Origin: Bin87 sp965204395
Lineage (GTDB): Bacteria; Chloroflexota; Dehalococcoidia; Lucifugimonadales; UBA3495
NCBI GenBank assembly: GCA_965204395.1
Contig: OZ241987.1
Coordinates: forward strand, 1,984,001-2,048,000
Direction: 5' to 3'
DNA: 64,000 nt
Each line of letters begins with the position of its first letter. Position 1 is the stretch's first letter. The translations under genes were made by a program, and so were the position numbers. The notes under the pieces were generated by a model. That model was not told the DNA's origin, ran no database searches, and saw nothing but the letters and a program-made list of their open reading frames with translations. This document shows, piece after piece, positions 7,818 through 16,669 of this stretch.

Positions 7818-8030
7818 GGTGGGGATCTCCTTGCGTGGAATTCGGAACGGGATGGAGAGCACGCGACGTGAACATGACGTCACGCGGCGAAGATTGTACT
7901 ACGGGAAGTGTGTTGCGACCAAACTGGGAAGCGCACGCCGGTTGCCGGGAATAACGCGACCCTTCATATCAATCGGCAGGACGAAGCGGAGGCAGGGATT
8001 TGAGGACACCCAAGTGATGCTAAAAGAACA

Positions 8031-8055
8031 GGGGCGACGCATGGGCCGCCCCTAC
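8031..8055. repeat. Palindromic repeat, family A variant
   Basis: GGGGCG and CGCCCCTAC arms around ACGCATGGGC: a diverged copy of the family seen at 6349. It sits in the 290-base interval between the aldehyde dehydrogenase and methyltransferase genes, which otherwise shows no gene. Confidence 0.6.
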
Positions 8056-8110
8056 GGGTGGATCCTGGCGTCTGGTCGCACCAGGGCCAGTTTCGGTGAT
8101 GGGTGTCGGG

Positions 8111-8938
8111 CTACTTGGAGAGGATGCAGTAGTTGTACAGGCCGGCCAGGGGTGCCAATGTCTCGGCGAACCGGGGAGCGTGCCGTGCTCCGAAGTCGTC
8201 CATGCTGCCGGATTCGACGATTTGGAGGGGAGTGTTCCGCTCGAATACGGCTGGGTTGTCGAAACCGGTTGTGAATGGGGTGAACCGCTCGTAGAAGTAA
8301 TCGAAGGCGCGGGTAACGCTGTCCACGCCGCTGGAACCATCGATCACCTTGGTGGACATGTAGTCGAAAGCGATGGTGAACCTGGGCAGGCCATCGGATA
8401 GCTGGTTGAGGAAATCGAAGATGAGGTTGCGCGGGAGGTACATGGTGTTGCCTTCCCAGATGAACAGGGAGGGCAGGTTTGGGTCGAAGCCGACTTCCTC
8501 TAATTTGTCGGGTAGGTTGACGTCCAGGTAGTCGCAGGCGACAGTCGGCCAGGGTTGGAGGCCGTGGCTTGCCAGCACTTGCCGTTTGTATTGGACGACG
8601 GCAGGCTGGTCCATGTCGAAGAAGGTTGCGCCGTCAGCGCGGAAGATGAGCGGGCGTGTATCGAAGCCGGAGCCCACCGATACGATTTGCCGTGTACCCT
8701 TGGCGATCTCGGCCTGGACCAGTTCGCGGAAGAAGAGCAGGCGACAGCGGATGAGGTCGTCAAATTCGGGGCAGAGTTCGGCGAAGCGTTGAGCGGCCTG
8801 CTTTACCTCATCGGGGACGAACCATTGGGAATAGGGGTCGTTGAACAGGGAGTCCGGACGGTTTCGTTCGGCGTCGCGGAACCAGGCGATGAAAAACGCC
8901 GTCATCCCGACGTCGTTGATATCGACGGTGGTAACCAT
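8111..8938 (-). CDS. SAM-dependent methyltransferase, leucine carboxyl methyltransferase (TIGR00027) type
   Basis: A 275-residue class I methyltransferase. RQIVSVGSGFDTRPLIF is the glycine-rich SAM loop in the form typical of LCMT/TIGR00027 proteins, followed by the acidic DMDQPAVVQYKRQVL segment that contacts the ribose. The aromatic-rich C-terminal half (AFDYFYERFTPFTTGF) probably forms the substrate pocket. In bacteria such enzymes are linked to O-methylation of small carboxylates or polyketides; the true substrate here is unknown. It is a lone gene with a possible -10 box TATAAT on the minus strand at 9025-9030. Confidence 0.85.
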   Translation of the reverse strand: MVTTVDINDVGMTAFFIAWFRDAERNRPDSLFNDPYSQWFVPDEVKQAAQRFAELCPEFDDLIRCRLLFFRELVQAEIAKGTRQIVSVGSGFDTRPLIFRADGATFFDMDQPAVVQYKRQVLASHGLQPWPTVACDYLDVNLPDKLEEVGFDPNLPSLFIWEGNTMYLPRNLIFDFLNQLSDGLPRFTIAFDYMSTKVIDGSSGVDSVTRAFDYFYERFTPFTTGFDNPAVFERNTPLQIVESGSMDDFGARHAPRFAETLAPLAGLYNYCILSK

Positions 8939-9239
8939 GGTTATACCTCATTGGGTTGTGATGTATGGAGGTAGCGTATGATGCGAGCCAGCCTGATGTC
9001 GGCGGGCACTGGGGTTATGTTTAAATTATAGCAGTGGATGACGAAGACACCAGGACGCAGCGATTACAGGGACGAACGTCCACGCACGCACACCGATTCA
9101 GGCCGCCCGCCAACGGGTTCAGGATGGGCAACGAGATAGACACGCTGCGCTCGCCGCGACGACGGATTGAGTGCCGGTCCCCCGCGAGGCGCGGTCAGGT
9201 TTGGGCGCGCCCGCTATGGCGGACGCAGCAACGATGGGA
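8939..9239. other. Intergenic region with a possible minus-strand promoter
   Basis: About 300 bases without a supportable gene. Its left part is the leader of the methyltransferase gene, with a TATAAT on the minus strand at 9025-9030 but no clear -35. The right part (9040-9239) has no recognisable feature; the short ORFs in it are arginine-rich and not protein-like. Confidence 0.4.
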
Positions 9240-10850
9240 TCAGTGATGATGGTGATCGTGGTCGTCGTGCGTGGGAGCGCCCCAGCCGCCACCGCCGGGG
9301 GTGCGGATGCTGAGTATGTCGCCGGCGTCGACGTCCAGAGTTTCCTTGCCGGCGAGGCGGACCTCTTCGTAGCCGCCCTTCAGAAGTATGTTCTCGCCGT
9401 GGTGGCCGTGGTGTCCGCCGTGGTAGCCGGGGGGCGCGTAGCGGCGGCGCTCGGAGAGCACGGTAACGCGGGCGGGGCTGAGGAACTCAACGTCTCGGAT
9501 GAGGCCGTCGCCTCCCTTGTGCAGCCCGTCGCCGCCGGAGCCACGGCGCAGGGCGTAGCGGCGCAGGCGCAGGGGGAAGGCGAACTCCAAAGCCTCGACG
9601 GGCGTGTTCATGGTGTTGGTCATGTGGGTGTGGATGCCGGATATGCCGTCCTTGTCGGGGCGGGCGCCCATGCCGCCGCCTATGGTCTCGTAGTACACGT
9701 AGGGTTTGTCGCGGGATATGTCGTGGCCGCCGACGATCATGTTGTTCATGGTACCCTGGGACGATGCAGGAATCTTGTCGGGCAGGGCCTGGCTCATGGC
9801 GGCGAGGAGCACGTCGGTGATGCGCTGCGAGGTCTCGACGTTTCCGCCGGCGACGCCGCGCTGGGGCAGCGGGTCAACGAGGCTGCCGCGCGGGGTGATG
9901 ACCTCGACGGGACGCAGGCATCCCTGGTTGGCGGGGGCCTCGTCGCCGACGACGCAGCGGACGACGTAGAGGCTGGCGGAGACGGTGACGGCGCGAGGCG
10001 CGTTGATGCAGCCGGGCCGGTGGTCGGCGGTGCCGGTGAAATCGATGGTGAGGCGGTCGCCGGCGACGGTGACGGCGACGCTGATTGCCACGGGCTCGTC
10101 GGTCTGGCCGTCGTCGTCCATGTAGTCGGTGACGCGATAGGTGCCGTCGGGGATCTCGGTGATGCGGCGGCGGGTGAGACGCTCGGAGTAGTCGAGCAGG
10201 GCGTCCATGTGCTCGTGGGTTTCGGCGAGGCCGTAACGCTGGGCGATTTCGGTGAGACGGATGTCGCCGACGCGGATGGATGCGATCTGGGCGGCGAGGT
10301 CGCCCTGCCGGTCGTCGGGGGTGCGGGAGTTGCGGCAGATGAGGGCGATGAGTTCCTGGTTGATGCGTCCGGCGTCGGAGAGCTTGAGGGGCGGGATGAT
10401 CATGCCCTCTTGGTATAGCTCGGTGGACAGGGGCATGGAGCCGGGGGCCATGCCGCCGACGTCGGAGTGGTGGCCGCGGTTGCTGACGTAGCCGATGAGC
10501 TGCTGGCCGTCGTCGGTGTCGATATACGCCGGGGCGACTAGGGTGATGTCGGGCAGGTGGGAGCCGCCGAGGTAGGGGTCGTTGAGGATGATGATGTCGC
10601 CGGGTTGGAGGCCATCGGGGAAGGTTTGGAGGGCGGCTTGCACGGAGGCGGGCATCGCGCCGAGGTGGACCGGCTGGTGAGCGGCCTGGGCGACCATTTC
10701 AGCGGCGGGGTTGAAGAGGGCGCAGGAGAAGTCCTGGCGCTCCTTCATGTTGGTGGAGTAGCTGGTGCGCTGGAGGGCCACGCCCATCTCCTCGGAGACG
10801 GAGATGAACATGTTCTTGAAAACTTCGAGGCTGATGGCGTCAACGGGCAT
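9240..10850 (-). CDS. Hydantoinase B/oxoprolinase family protein
   Basis: A 536-residue protein of the HyuB family, the partner of HyuA in ATP-dependent cleavage of hydantoins, oxoproline or related cyclic amides. The body (VDAISLEVFKNMFISVSEEM, GDIIILNDPYLGGSHLPDIT, SNRGHHSDVGG and the C-terminal TPGGGGWGAP) is a full match to family expectations. The protein ends in an unusual histidine/aspartate tail (HDDHDHHHH), a likely metal-binding extension. The ATG at 10850 is chosen at the family-conserved N-terminus. The matching HyuA is 3.8 kb away on the same strand (14657-16663), so the usual hyuA-hyuB adjacency is broken by six genes on both strands. Confidence 0.9.
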   Translation of the reverse strand: MPVDAISLEVFKNMFISVSEEMGVALQRTSYSTNMKERQDFSCALFNPAAEMVAQAAHQPVHLGAMPASVQAALQTFPDGLQPGDIIILNDPYLGGSHLPDITLVAPAYIDTDDGQQLIGYVSNRGHHSDVGGMAPGSMPLSTELYQEGMIIPPLKLSDAGRINQELIALICRNSRTPDDRQGDLAAQIASIRVGDIRLTEIAQRYGLAETHEHMDALLDYSERLTRRRITEIPDGTYRVTDYMDDDGQTDEPVAISVAVTVAGDRLTIDFTGTADHRPGCINAPRAVTVSASLYVVRCVVGDEAPANQGCLRPVEVITPRGSLVDPLPQRGVAGGNVETSQRITDVLLAAMSQALPDKIPASSQGTMNNMIVGGHDISRDKPYVYYETIGGGMGARPDKDGISGIHTHMTNTMNTPVEALEFAFPLRLRRYALRRGSGGDGLHKGGDGLIRDVEFLSPARVTVLSERRRYAPPGYHGGHHGHHGENILLKGGYEEVRLAGKETLDVDAGDILSIRTPGGGGWGAPTHDDHDHHHH

Positions 10851-10897
10851 GGTGGGCGTGGTCCTGTATAGGTTTCGGGTACGCGACGATTTGCTCG

Positions 10898-11317
10898 CTA
10901 AATGGTCAGTTCGGCGCGGATCAGACGGTGGTTTTTGGCGTCGGCGGCCAGGGCGAATGCCTCCAGGGCCATGGCTCCCAGCAGGATTTTCTCGCTGCTG
11001 GTACCAAAGACCACGTAAACGGATCGGGTGCGGCCTTCCAGCACCATATCGGCCCATCCTATATCGAGCTCTTGCACGGAACCGTCGGCGAGGCTGAACA
11101 GCTCGGTTTCATCGTGTTCGATGCCCAGTTCATCCAAAATGCCAGCCGGGATGATGGTGTACGACGCACCAGTGTCCACCAAGCCGTTCAATTCTCGGGA
11201 CTGCCCGGTGTTGCGGTTGCGGATGGTGAAATCAACCCTGAAAGTTCCCACTTCGCCTCCGATGGTGGTGCCGGGCAGGATGATCCAGTCGTCATGCTTC
11301 TGTTGCTTTTGCGTCAT
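10898..11317 (-). CDS. Retropepsin-like aspartic protease (clan AA)
   Basis: A 139-residue protein with the single-lobed pepsin signature LNGLVDTGASYTIIPAGIL, in which DTGAS carries the catalytic aspartate, and a later hydrophobic KILLGAMALEAF resembling the LLG strand pairing with the active site. As a single lobe it should act as a homodimer. GGAGG lies close before the ATG. The stop is 47 bases before the hydantoinase B gene starts, so the two may be co-transcribed. A second retropepsin-like protein is at 53286-53681. Targets are unknown. Confidence 0.75.
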   Translation of the reverse strand: MTQKQQKHDDWIILPGTTIGGEVGTFRVDFTIRNRNTGQSRELNGLVDTGASYTIIPAGILDELGIEHDETELFSLADGSVQELDIGWADMVLEGRTRSVYVVFGTSSEKILLGAMALEAFALAADAKNHRLIRAELTI

Positions 11318-11431
11318 CGGGATCCTCCAAACCGGCTTACGTTGGACTGCGGCACGCCAATCCGGGACATGGGAGCGCCTGTTGTTGCTACTCACCCAGC
11401 GCGAATGGCACGGGCATTTTAGCAGAGGGAT

Positions 11432-12265
11432 GTGACGCTGGGCCCGAAGACGTTACACGCCATCGCCATTACACTGTACTTGAACTTGGAATATGTGTGC
11501 GGAATATTTGGGAGTGCAAGTTTGAGGCTGGTGTTGAAGGTGTTGGCGTTGGTGATCGCCGCGCTGTGCTTCGCGTGCGCCGGCGTGGCAGAGGCGCAGG
11601 GGTTGGCGGTTGGGCCGGCGGGGATGGGAAGCCCGACCCTCGCCGTGGCCACCGAGTTCGTGAAGGAATGGCTGGCGATCGCCGGCGCGCTGGCGACCAC
11701 GGCGGCAGTGATTGGCGGAGGGATTTTCGCTTGGCGGAATGGGCAGATCTTCAGGGCGAAAGCGCCGCACGTGATCATATCGCACGAGGTGTCGCACCGG
11801 CTGGTGGGGACGCAGTACGTGCATATATTCGTCACGGCGGTGCTGCACAACAGCTCGCGGGTGCATATCGAGTTTCTGGACGGGTTCGCCACGATACAGC
11901 AGGTGCGGCCGGTGTCGGACGACGACGTTGAAAGGCTGTATGAGGAGGCTTTTTTGGATGGCGAGTTCGCCCATCTGCAATGGCCGCTCCTGGATGTGCT
12001 GCGCCACAGTTGGAACCGGGACGGTCTGTTGGTGGAGCCGGGAGAAATCGAAACGGAGACTTTCGATTTCATAGTCCAGAAGGATGTGGAATCCGTGGCG
12101 GTGAGGACTTATTTCTACAACGGCAGGGTGGTTGGGAAGGTGCCGGACGACACCGATTTGGCTCAAGTTCGACGGCGCAGGAGACTATTCCGGCGTTGGC
12201 TGACGGTTTCGGGCCCCTTGGGATGGGGCAGAACAACTGTCTATGATATAGTGATTCCAGAGTGA
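11432..12265 (+). CDS. Membrane-anchored protein of unknown function
   Basis: A protein of up to 277 residues. Residues about 30-52 form a signal-like hydrophobic segment (RLVLKVLALVIAALCFACAG) ending in an alanine-rich cleavage-like site, and about 72-95 a second transmembrane segment (WLAIAGALATTAAVIGGGIF). A beta-rich soluble domain follows, then a basic stretch (RRRRRLFRRW) near the C-terminus. The start is uncertain: a TTG near 11524 with GGGAG upstream would begin just before the first hydrophobic segment. I do not recognise the family. Confidence 0.55.
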   Translation: MTLGPKTLHAIAITLYLNLEYVCGIFGSASLRLVLKVLALVIAALCFACAGVAEAQGLAVGPAGMGSPTLAVATEFVKEWLAIAGALATTAAVIGGGIFAWRNGQIFRAKAPHVIISHEVSHRLVGTQYVHIFVTAVLHNSSRVHIEFLDGFATIQQVRPVSDDDVERLYEEAFLDGEFAHLQWPLLDVLRHSWNRDGLLVEPGEIETETFDFIVQKDVESVAVRTYFYNGRVVGKVPDDTDLAQVRRRRRLFRRWLTVSGPLGWGRTTVYDIVIPE

Positions 12266-12329
12266 CGCGACCGATTCATTTATCGGACAACACCCGTCGC
12301 AAAGCGGTGTTCCCGGGAAGCGAGGCGAT

Positions 12330-12497
12330 GTGCCAAAGGGACGTTCAAGGAAGGTGCCGGTGAAGCTGGGCAGGAACCCGGGACGTGTGCCCACTGTAGT
12401 CAACAGGACCGGCAAGCCGCCGGGCGCGAAGTCGCTGGACGGAACGCCGATGGCGAAGAAGTCGTCATCGGGTTCTGACGGGGGTGGGAAGGGCTGA
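12330..12497 (+). CDS. Possible small basic peptide (55 aa)
   Basis: Reading from GTG at 12330, the frame gives PKGRSRKVPVKLGRNPGRVP followed by a Lys/Ser/Gly-rich tail and TGA at 12497. The composition is strongly basic and GAGG lies 5-8 bases before the GTG. No family is recognised, and a chance ORF in repeat-like DNA remains a real possibility. Confidence 0.25.
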   Translation: MPKGRSRKVPVKLGRNPGRVPTVVNRTGKPPGAKSLDGTPMAKKSSSGSDGGGKG

Positions 12498-12522
12498 TTC
12501 GGCGTTAGATCTGCTAATGATT

Positions 12523-12561
12523 AGCCCGCTCTTGGTCCGAGAGGATTGCCATGAGCGGGCT
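12523..12561. terminator. Hairpin between convergent genes
   Basis: Nine-base arms AGCCCGCTC and GAGCGGGCT with a 21-base loop, placed between the convergent genes ending at 12265 and 12596. There is no T-run on either side, so this is only a candidate bidirectional terminator. Confidence 0.3.
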
Positions 12562-12595
12562 GTATTGTGGCACTTGCGCCTCAATCGGCGTTAGC

Positions 12596-13351
12596 TCACC
12601 CACCACCGTTGAGCATCAAACGGTCAAAAACGGGTTGGGCGAATTGTTTAATTTTCAATCCCCTAGACACCAAGCCGTCCATTCTACAAAACAGATCGTA
12701 CCAACGATCCCATAGCCCACTATGATCGTCCTCTCGCATTTCTTCAAATTCTGTTCGATACCGAGCGACTAACGCCGCGTTACGGTCCAAAGCTTGCCTC
12801 AGTCCTTCAGGACCGCCAACCCGGTATTGCATGATCGCGTCGCGCACTGCTTCCAGACCGTCCAAGACGACACGCTTAAGTCCATCACTCAGTTGCGACT
12901 CCACAACGTCATGGATGAGACGTTCGACCTCGCTTTGCAACACCTCCAAATCTCCATCGGACAGGGGTGCATCACCCCATAGGTCCGTCGCGTCATCATC
13001 GAGCAATTCCAACAACGCCACAAAATCATCGCCGAATTCCCCTCTGAAATCTCCCCAAGGAATTGAATTCAGTCGGATTATCGTTCGCTTAACTCTTTGA
13101 AGTCTTTCCAGATGCGCATCTCGACGCGCAACATTGTTTTGACGCAATAAACCTTCTAGCCTGAATATCAGGTCCATCGTTTCCAAAAGAGAATCATGCA
13201 AGCGACTTTGAGGAATGTTGAGCGCGTTGATCCAAACATCCGACATTGGCAACCCGGGGATGTAACTGTCCTGGCCATGGTCCGCGATTTGCTTGAAGAT
13301 AGTGTGGAGTTTTTTGGCGGGACTGATTTGTTCGTCCATAACTACCGGCAT
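12596..13351 (-). CDS. Helical protein of unknown function
   Basis: A 251-residue, mostly helical, acidic protein starting MPVVMDEQISPAKKLHTIFK. An 11-base tandem duplication of CATAACTACCG at 13337-13359 supplies two in-frame ATGs (13351 and 13339), so the start is ambiguous by four residues. Longer readings run antisense through the PIG-L gene and are rejected. Charged helices (QSEVERLIHDVVESQLSDGL) suggest a multimeric or regulatory protein. I recognise no family. Its lower-GC third positions differ from the adjacent PIG-L gene. Confidence 0.55.
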   Translation of the reverse strand: MPVVMDEQISPAKKLHTIFKQIADHGQDSYIPGLPMSDVWINALNIPQSRLHDSLLETMDLIFRLEGLLRQNNVARRDAHLERLQRVKRTIIRLNSIPWGDFRGEFGDDFVALLELLDDDATDLWGDAPLSDGDLEVLQSEVERLIHDVVESQLSDGLKRVVLDGLEAVRDAIMQYRVGGPEGLRQALDRNAALVARYRTEFEEMREDDHSGLWDRWYDLFCRMDGLVSRGLKIKQFAQPVFDRLMLNGGG

Positions 13352-13391
13352 AACTACCGGACCTCGAATTTGATGTAGTTTGATATTGGCT

Positions 13392-14204
13392 CTACAGCGT
13401 CGCCAGCAGGTCGGTTGCGCCGGGGGGCGCGGCGAGTTGGTAGTATTCGGTGCCCATGAGGCCGGCCATGATGTCCTGAGGGAGTCGGAAAAACGGGCCG
13501 TCGTCGCTGATCTGGGTGCGGTGGCACTTGAGGGACGCGATCTTGGTATCGACGTGGGCCGACACGTCCACGGTGGTGGTGACCTCGTCGTCGGGAGTGC
13601 CCAGGGAGTCGATGGCGTCCACAGCGAAAGGCGGCTCGATGCCGCGGTCGAGCATCTCCTGCCACCAGCGCTGGAACACGCCGCGAGGGAAGCAGACGTA
13701 GTAGAGCAGGGGCGTGAACCCGTCGGGGTCGGAGGCGCGCTGCACGGCGGCGGTGGCGTGGTCGGACATGGTCTTGTGGTCGGGGTGTCCGTAGCCGCCG
13801 CTGGGGTCGTGGGTGAGCACGACATGGGCGTTGACTTCCGTAATGGCCCTGGCGAGCAGGTCAATGACGTGGCCATCGTCGGCGTTGCAGTAGGCGTTGG
13901 GATGGTTGTTGTCGTCCCAGCCCTCCATGCCGCTGTCCCGGTAGTCGAGGAATCGGAGGTCGGTGATGCCGGTGACGGCCATGGCGTTGCGGAGTTCCTG
14001 TTTGCGGACCTGCCAAAGATTTTCAGGCGTGGCTAGGGACGGGTCGCTGATCTCGCCGATGTCGCCGTTGGTGGCGCAGACCAAGGTTACGCGGGCGCCG
14101 CCGGTGGCGAGTTTGGCGAGGAGTCCGCCGGAGGCGAAGCCCTCGTCGTCGGGGTGAGCAAAGCAGGCGAGGACAGAGAGACGAGAAATGGTTGGAGTAG
14201 ACAT
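13392..14204 (-). CDS. PIG-L family zinc deacetylase 2
   Basis: A 270-residue LmbE/PIG-L protein. LSVLACFAHPDDEGFASGG gives the AHPDDE zinc motif and GGYGHPDHKTMSDHATAA the second motif HPDH, so both halves of the metal site are intact. It is closer than the 5479-6291 protein to the MshB/BshB-like group that deacetylates glucosaminyl compounds in low-molecular-weight thiol synthesis, though no other thiol-pathway gene is nearby. Its ATG lies 99 bases from the divergent PaREP1-like gene start. Confidence 0.88.
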   Translation of the reverse strand: MSTPTISRLSVLACFAHPDDEGFASGGLLAKLATGGARVTLVCATNGDIGEISDPSLATPENLWQVRKQELRNAMAVTGITDLRFLDYRDSGMEGWDDNNHPNAYCNADDGHVIDLLARAITEVNAHVVLTHDPSGGYGHPDHKTMSDHATAAVQRASDPDGFTPLLYYVCFPRGVFQRWWQEMLDRGIEPPFAVDAIDSLGTPDDEVTTTVDVSAHVDTKIASLKCHRTQISDDGPFFRLPQDIMAGLMGTEYYQLAAPPGATDLLATL

Positions 14205-14303
14205 AACTCTAAAGTCAGGACAGCGGTGAGTTTGGATGGTTTTTGCAGTCAGGCACTGGAAATGCTATATTACTATAGAAATATCAAGCACTGGATAGAC
14301 TTA

Positions 14304-14660
14304 ATGGCCACAACTGTTGATTACCACATTGCGCAAAGCTGGCACTTTCTGGAATTGGTGGATGGTGAGGTAGAACGAGGTGAGTTGGAAGAAGCCAGCA
14401 ACAAACTGTGGGGTGCGGCCGCGCACGCCATTAAGGCGGTTGCGGAGCGCCGAGGATGGCCTCATGGGGCGCACCGGGACTTGGAGGAAGTGGTGATGCG
14501 TCTGGTTGACGATGAGGGCGCTCCGGCAATCTTGTACACCTACTACGGGCTGGCAAACTGGTTCCATTCTCGCTTTTATGGCGGCCCACCCGACGCGAGC
14601 ATGATTCATCATGGGAAGGGTCAAATGGCTGAATTCATTCGGCTGATGGAGAGCGTTTAG
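14304..14660 (+). CDS. PaREP1/PaREP8-like helical protein
   Basis: A 118-residue, all-helical protein starting MATTVDYHIAQSWHFLELVD. The segment EEASNKLWGAAAHAIKAVAE followed by RGWPHGAHRDL and a late LANWFHSRFYGG match the PaREP1-like family, which resembles HEPN-type helical bundles and is common next to nucleotidyltransferase or toxin genes. Here it stands alone. Its 3' end overlaps the convergent hydantoinase A stop by four bases. Molecular role unknown. Confidence 0.65.
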   Translation: MATTVDYHIAQSWHFLELVDGEVERGELEEASNKLWGAAAHAIKAVAERRGWPHGAHRDLEEVVMRLVDDEGAPAILYTYYGLANWFHSRFYGGPPDASMIHHGKGQMAEFIRLMESV

Positions 14661-16663
14661 TCGGGTTCCAGTATCAAGTTGCCGTAGGGGTCGATTTGGC
14701 CGTTCCAGCCGGGGGGTACAACAATGGTGGTGTCGAGCTGGAGCAGGAGGGCCGGGCCGGCGATGCGGTTGCCGGTCTGTAGTTGGTCGCGGTCGTAGAG
14801 GGTGGTTTCAACGGGACCGCCGGCGAATACCACCTCGGCGGAGCCGATGGATGCTGCGGACGAGTCTGCGCCGTGCGAATCTGCGGGTTCCAGGCTGGGC
14901 TTGTCGACGGCCAGTTCGAGCTTGAGGCGGAGGTTGACCACCTCGATGGGCAGGTCGCGGTCGGCGTAACCGAACCGCTGCAGATGGGCCTCGTAGAAGT
15001 CGGACGAGATGTAGTCGGTGAGGTTGCCGGGGGCGTCCAGCGACGGGCAATCCACCGTGAGTTCAAAGGACTGGCCAACGTAGCGAACGTCGAGGAAACG
15101 ACGGGGGGTCATGTCATCGGCGGGTAGGGCCTCATCGAGCAGTTCGGCGCGGGCCAGTTGCTCCATGCCGCGAAACTCGATATCTAAGCGGGCCTGATCC
15201 AGGTCGTCGCCGCGCAGCATAACGGTGCGGGAGTAGTCCTTGACCACGTCGGCGATGGCGACGCCCAGGGCGGAGAGGATGCCGGGGTGTCCGGGAACTA
15301 GCACGCGAGGGATGCCAAGCTCGGCAGCGAGTTCGCAGGCGTGCATGGGGCCAGCGCCGCCGAAGGGGATCAGGGTGAACTCGCGGGGGTCGTAGCCGCG
15401 TTCCAGGGAGATGGCGCGGATGGCGCGCTCCATGTTGGAGTTGACCACACGGATGATGCCTAGGGCCGTATCGGTGGCTGACGCGCCCACAGAATCGGCG
15501 ATGTCGGCCAGCAAGGTCTGGGAGCGTTCTAGGTCCAACGTCATGCGGCCGCCGAGGAACCCGTCGGGTCGGAGGCGTCCCAGGGTCAGGTTGGCGTCGG
15601 TGACGGTGATGCGGTCGCCGCGGCCGTAGCAAGCCGGGCCAGGATCGGCGCCGGCGGATTGGGGTCCGACGACCAGCGCGCCGCCGGCGTCAACCCGGGC
15701 GATGGAACCACCGCCGGCGCCGACGGTGTGGATCTCGATCATGGGGACGCTGACGGGGTAGCCGCCGAGGTTGGCGGCGGTGGTCTCCTTGATGCGGCCG
15801 GGGCAGAGGGAAACGTCGGTGGACGTGCCGCCCATGTCCAGGGTGATGATGTCGGGGTAGCCGGCCTGGACGCCGGTGTAGAACGCGCCCACGACTCCGC
15901 CGGCCGGTCCGCTGAGGATGGTACGCACGGGCTGCTCGGCGGCGAGGCTGGCGGTGATGCTGCCGCCGGAGGACTGCATGATGCGGAGGCCGCGGCCCAG
16001 CACCGATTCCAACTGGGTGAGGTAGCGCGCCATGACAGGGCCGACGTAGGAGTTGACGACGACGGTGCTGGTGCGCTCGTACTCGCGAAACTCGGGCAAG
16101 ATTTTCGATGATATGGAGATGAACGGGCTGTTGGGTAGCTCGGAGAGACGCTGGGCCAGGGTTTCCTCATGTATGGGGTTCAGGAAGGAGAATAAGAAGG
16201 ACACCGCGATGCCATCGACCTCGGTTTCCTGGAGGAGCGACAGCAGGGCATCGACGGATTCGGGCGTGAGGTCTTCGAGGATGGCGCCAGTGTAGTCGAT
16301 GCGCTCGGGGAGGCCGAAACGGAGCTGCCAGGGAGAGAGCGGCGTGGGCCGTTCCATGGACAGGTCGTAGAGGTCGGCCCGGTTCTGGCGTCCGATTTCG
16401 AGCACGTCCTCGAAGCCGAGGGTGGTGACCAGCGCAGTGCGACCGCCCTTGCCCTCCAGGAGGGCGTTGGTGGCGACGGTGCTGCCGTGGATGAAGTCGG
16501 TGGCGGCGATGTCGACGTCGGTTTCGCTGATGCCTCGGGTGATGCCCAGAGAAGGGTCGGCGGGAGTTGAGGGGAGTTTGTGGACGGAGAGGCGTCCGTC
16601 CTCCAAGATGGCGATGTCGGTGAACGTGCCACCGACATCTATACCTACGATGGTGCGTGGCAT
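14657..16663 (-). CDS. Hydantoinase A/N-methylhydantoinase family ATPase
   Basis: A 668-residue HyuA family protein, the ATP-binding subunit that phosphorylates the cyclic amide in hydantoinase/oxoprolinase complexes. VGIDVGGTFTDIAILEDG at the N-terminus is the phosphate loop of the actin-like ATPase fold, ITLDMGGTSTDVSLCPG is the second, and LIPFGGAGPMHACELAAELG the adenosine motif. The length is normal. GGAG lies 12 bases before the ATG. It starts 6 bases after the stop of a small membrane protein gene, suggesting co-transcription. Its likely partner HyuB is at 9240-10850. Confidence 0.93.
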   Translation of the reverse strand: MPRTIVGIDVGGTFTDIAILEDGRLSVHKLPSTPADPSLGITRGISETDVDIAATDFIHGSTVATNALLEGKGGRTALVTTLGFEDVLEIGRQNRADLYDLSMERPTPLSPWQLRFGLPERIDYTGAILEDLTPESVDALLSLLQETEVDGIAVSFLFSFLNPIHEETLAQRLSELPNSPFISISSKILPEFREYERTSTVVVNSYVGPVMARYLTQLESVLGRGLRIMQSSGGSITASLAAEQPVRTILSGPAGGVVGAFYTGVQAGYPDIITLDMGGTSTDVSLCPGRIKETTAANLGGYPVSVPMIEIHTVGAGGGSIARVDAGGALVVGPQSAGADPGPACYGRGDRITVTDANLTLGRLRPDGFLGGRMTLDLERSQTLLADIADSVGASATDTALGIIRVVNSNMERAIRAISLERGYDPREFTLIPFGGAGPMHACELAAELGIPRVLVPGHPGILSALGVAIADVVKDYSRTVMLRGDDLDQARLDIEFRGMEQLARAELLDEALPADDMTPRRFLDVRYVGQSFELTVDCPSLDAPGNLTDYISSDFYEAHLQRFGYADRDLPIEVVNLRLKLELAVDKPSLEPADSHGADSSAASIGSAEVVFAGGPVETTLYDRDQLQTGNRIAGPALLLQLDTTIVVPPGWNGQIDPYGNLILEPD

Positions 16664-16669
16664 GTGGGT

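Larger units (their letters stand above)
12266..12595. other. Gap between convergent genes with a small basic ORF and a hairpin
   Basis: 330 bases between a plus-strand and a minus-strand gene. It contains a possible GTG-start ORF (12330-12497) and an inverted repeat AGCCCGCTC / GAGCGGGCT (12523-12561) with a 21-base loop that could act as a weak bidirectional terminator. Confidence 0.4.

Noticed and set aside
6303..7871. Long plus-strand reading frame (522 codons) opposite the aldehyde dehydrogenase
   Set aside because: Its translation is a glycine/valine/histidine-rich mirror of the minus-strand gene; the minus frame has all aldehyde dehydrogenase motifs.
9171..10418. Plus-strand frame of 415 codons under hydantoinase B
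   Set aside because: Antisense mirror of a conserved gene; Ala/Val/Gly/Asp-rich with no motif.
11453..12166. Minus-strand ORF of 237 codons under the membrane-anchored protein gene
   Set aside because: The plus frame has a signal-like segment, a second membrane helix and a natural stop; the minus frame is rich in His/Arg/Pro and looks like a shadow.
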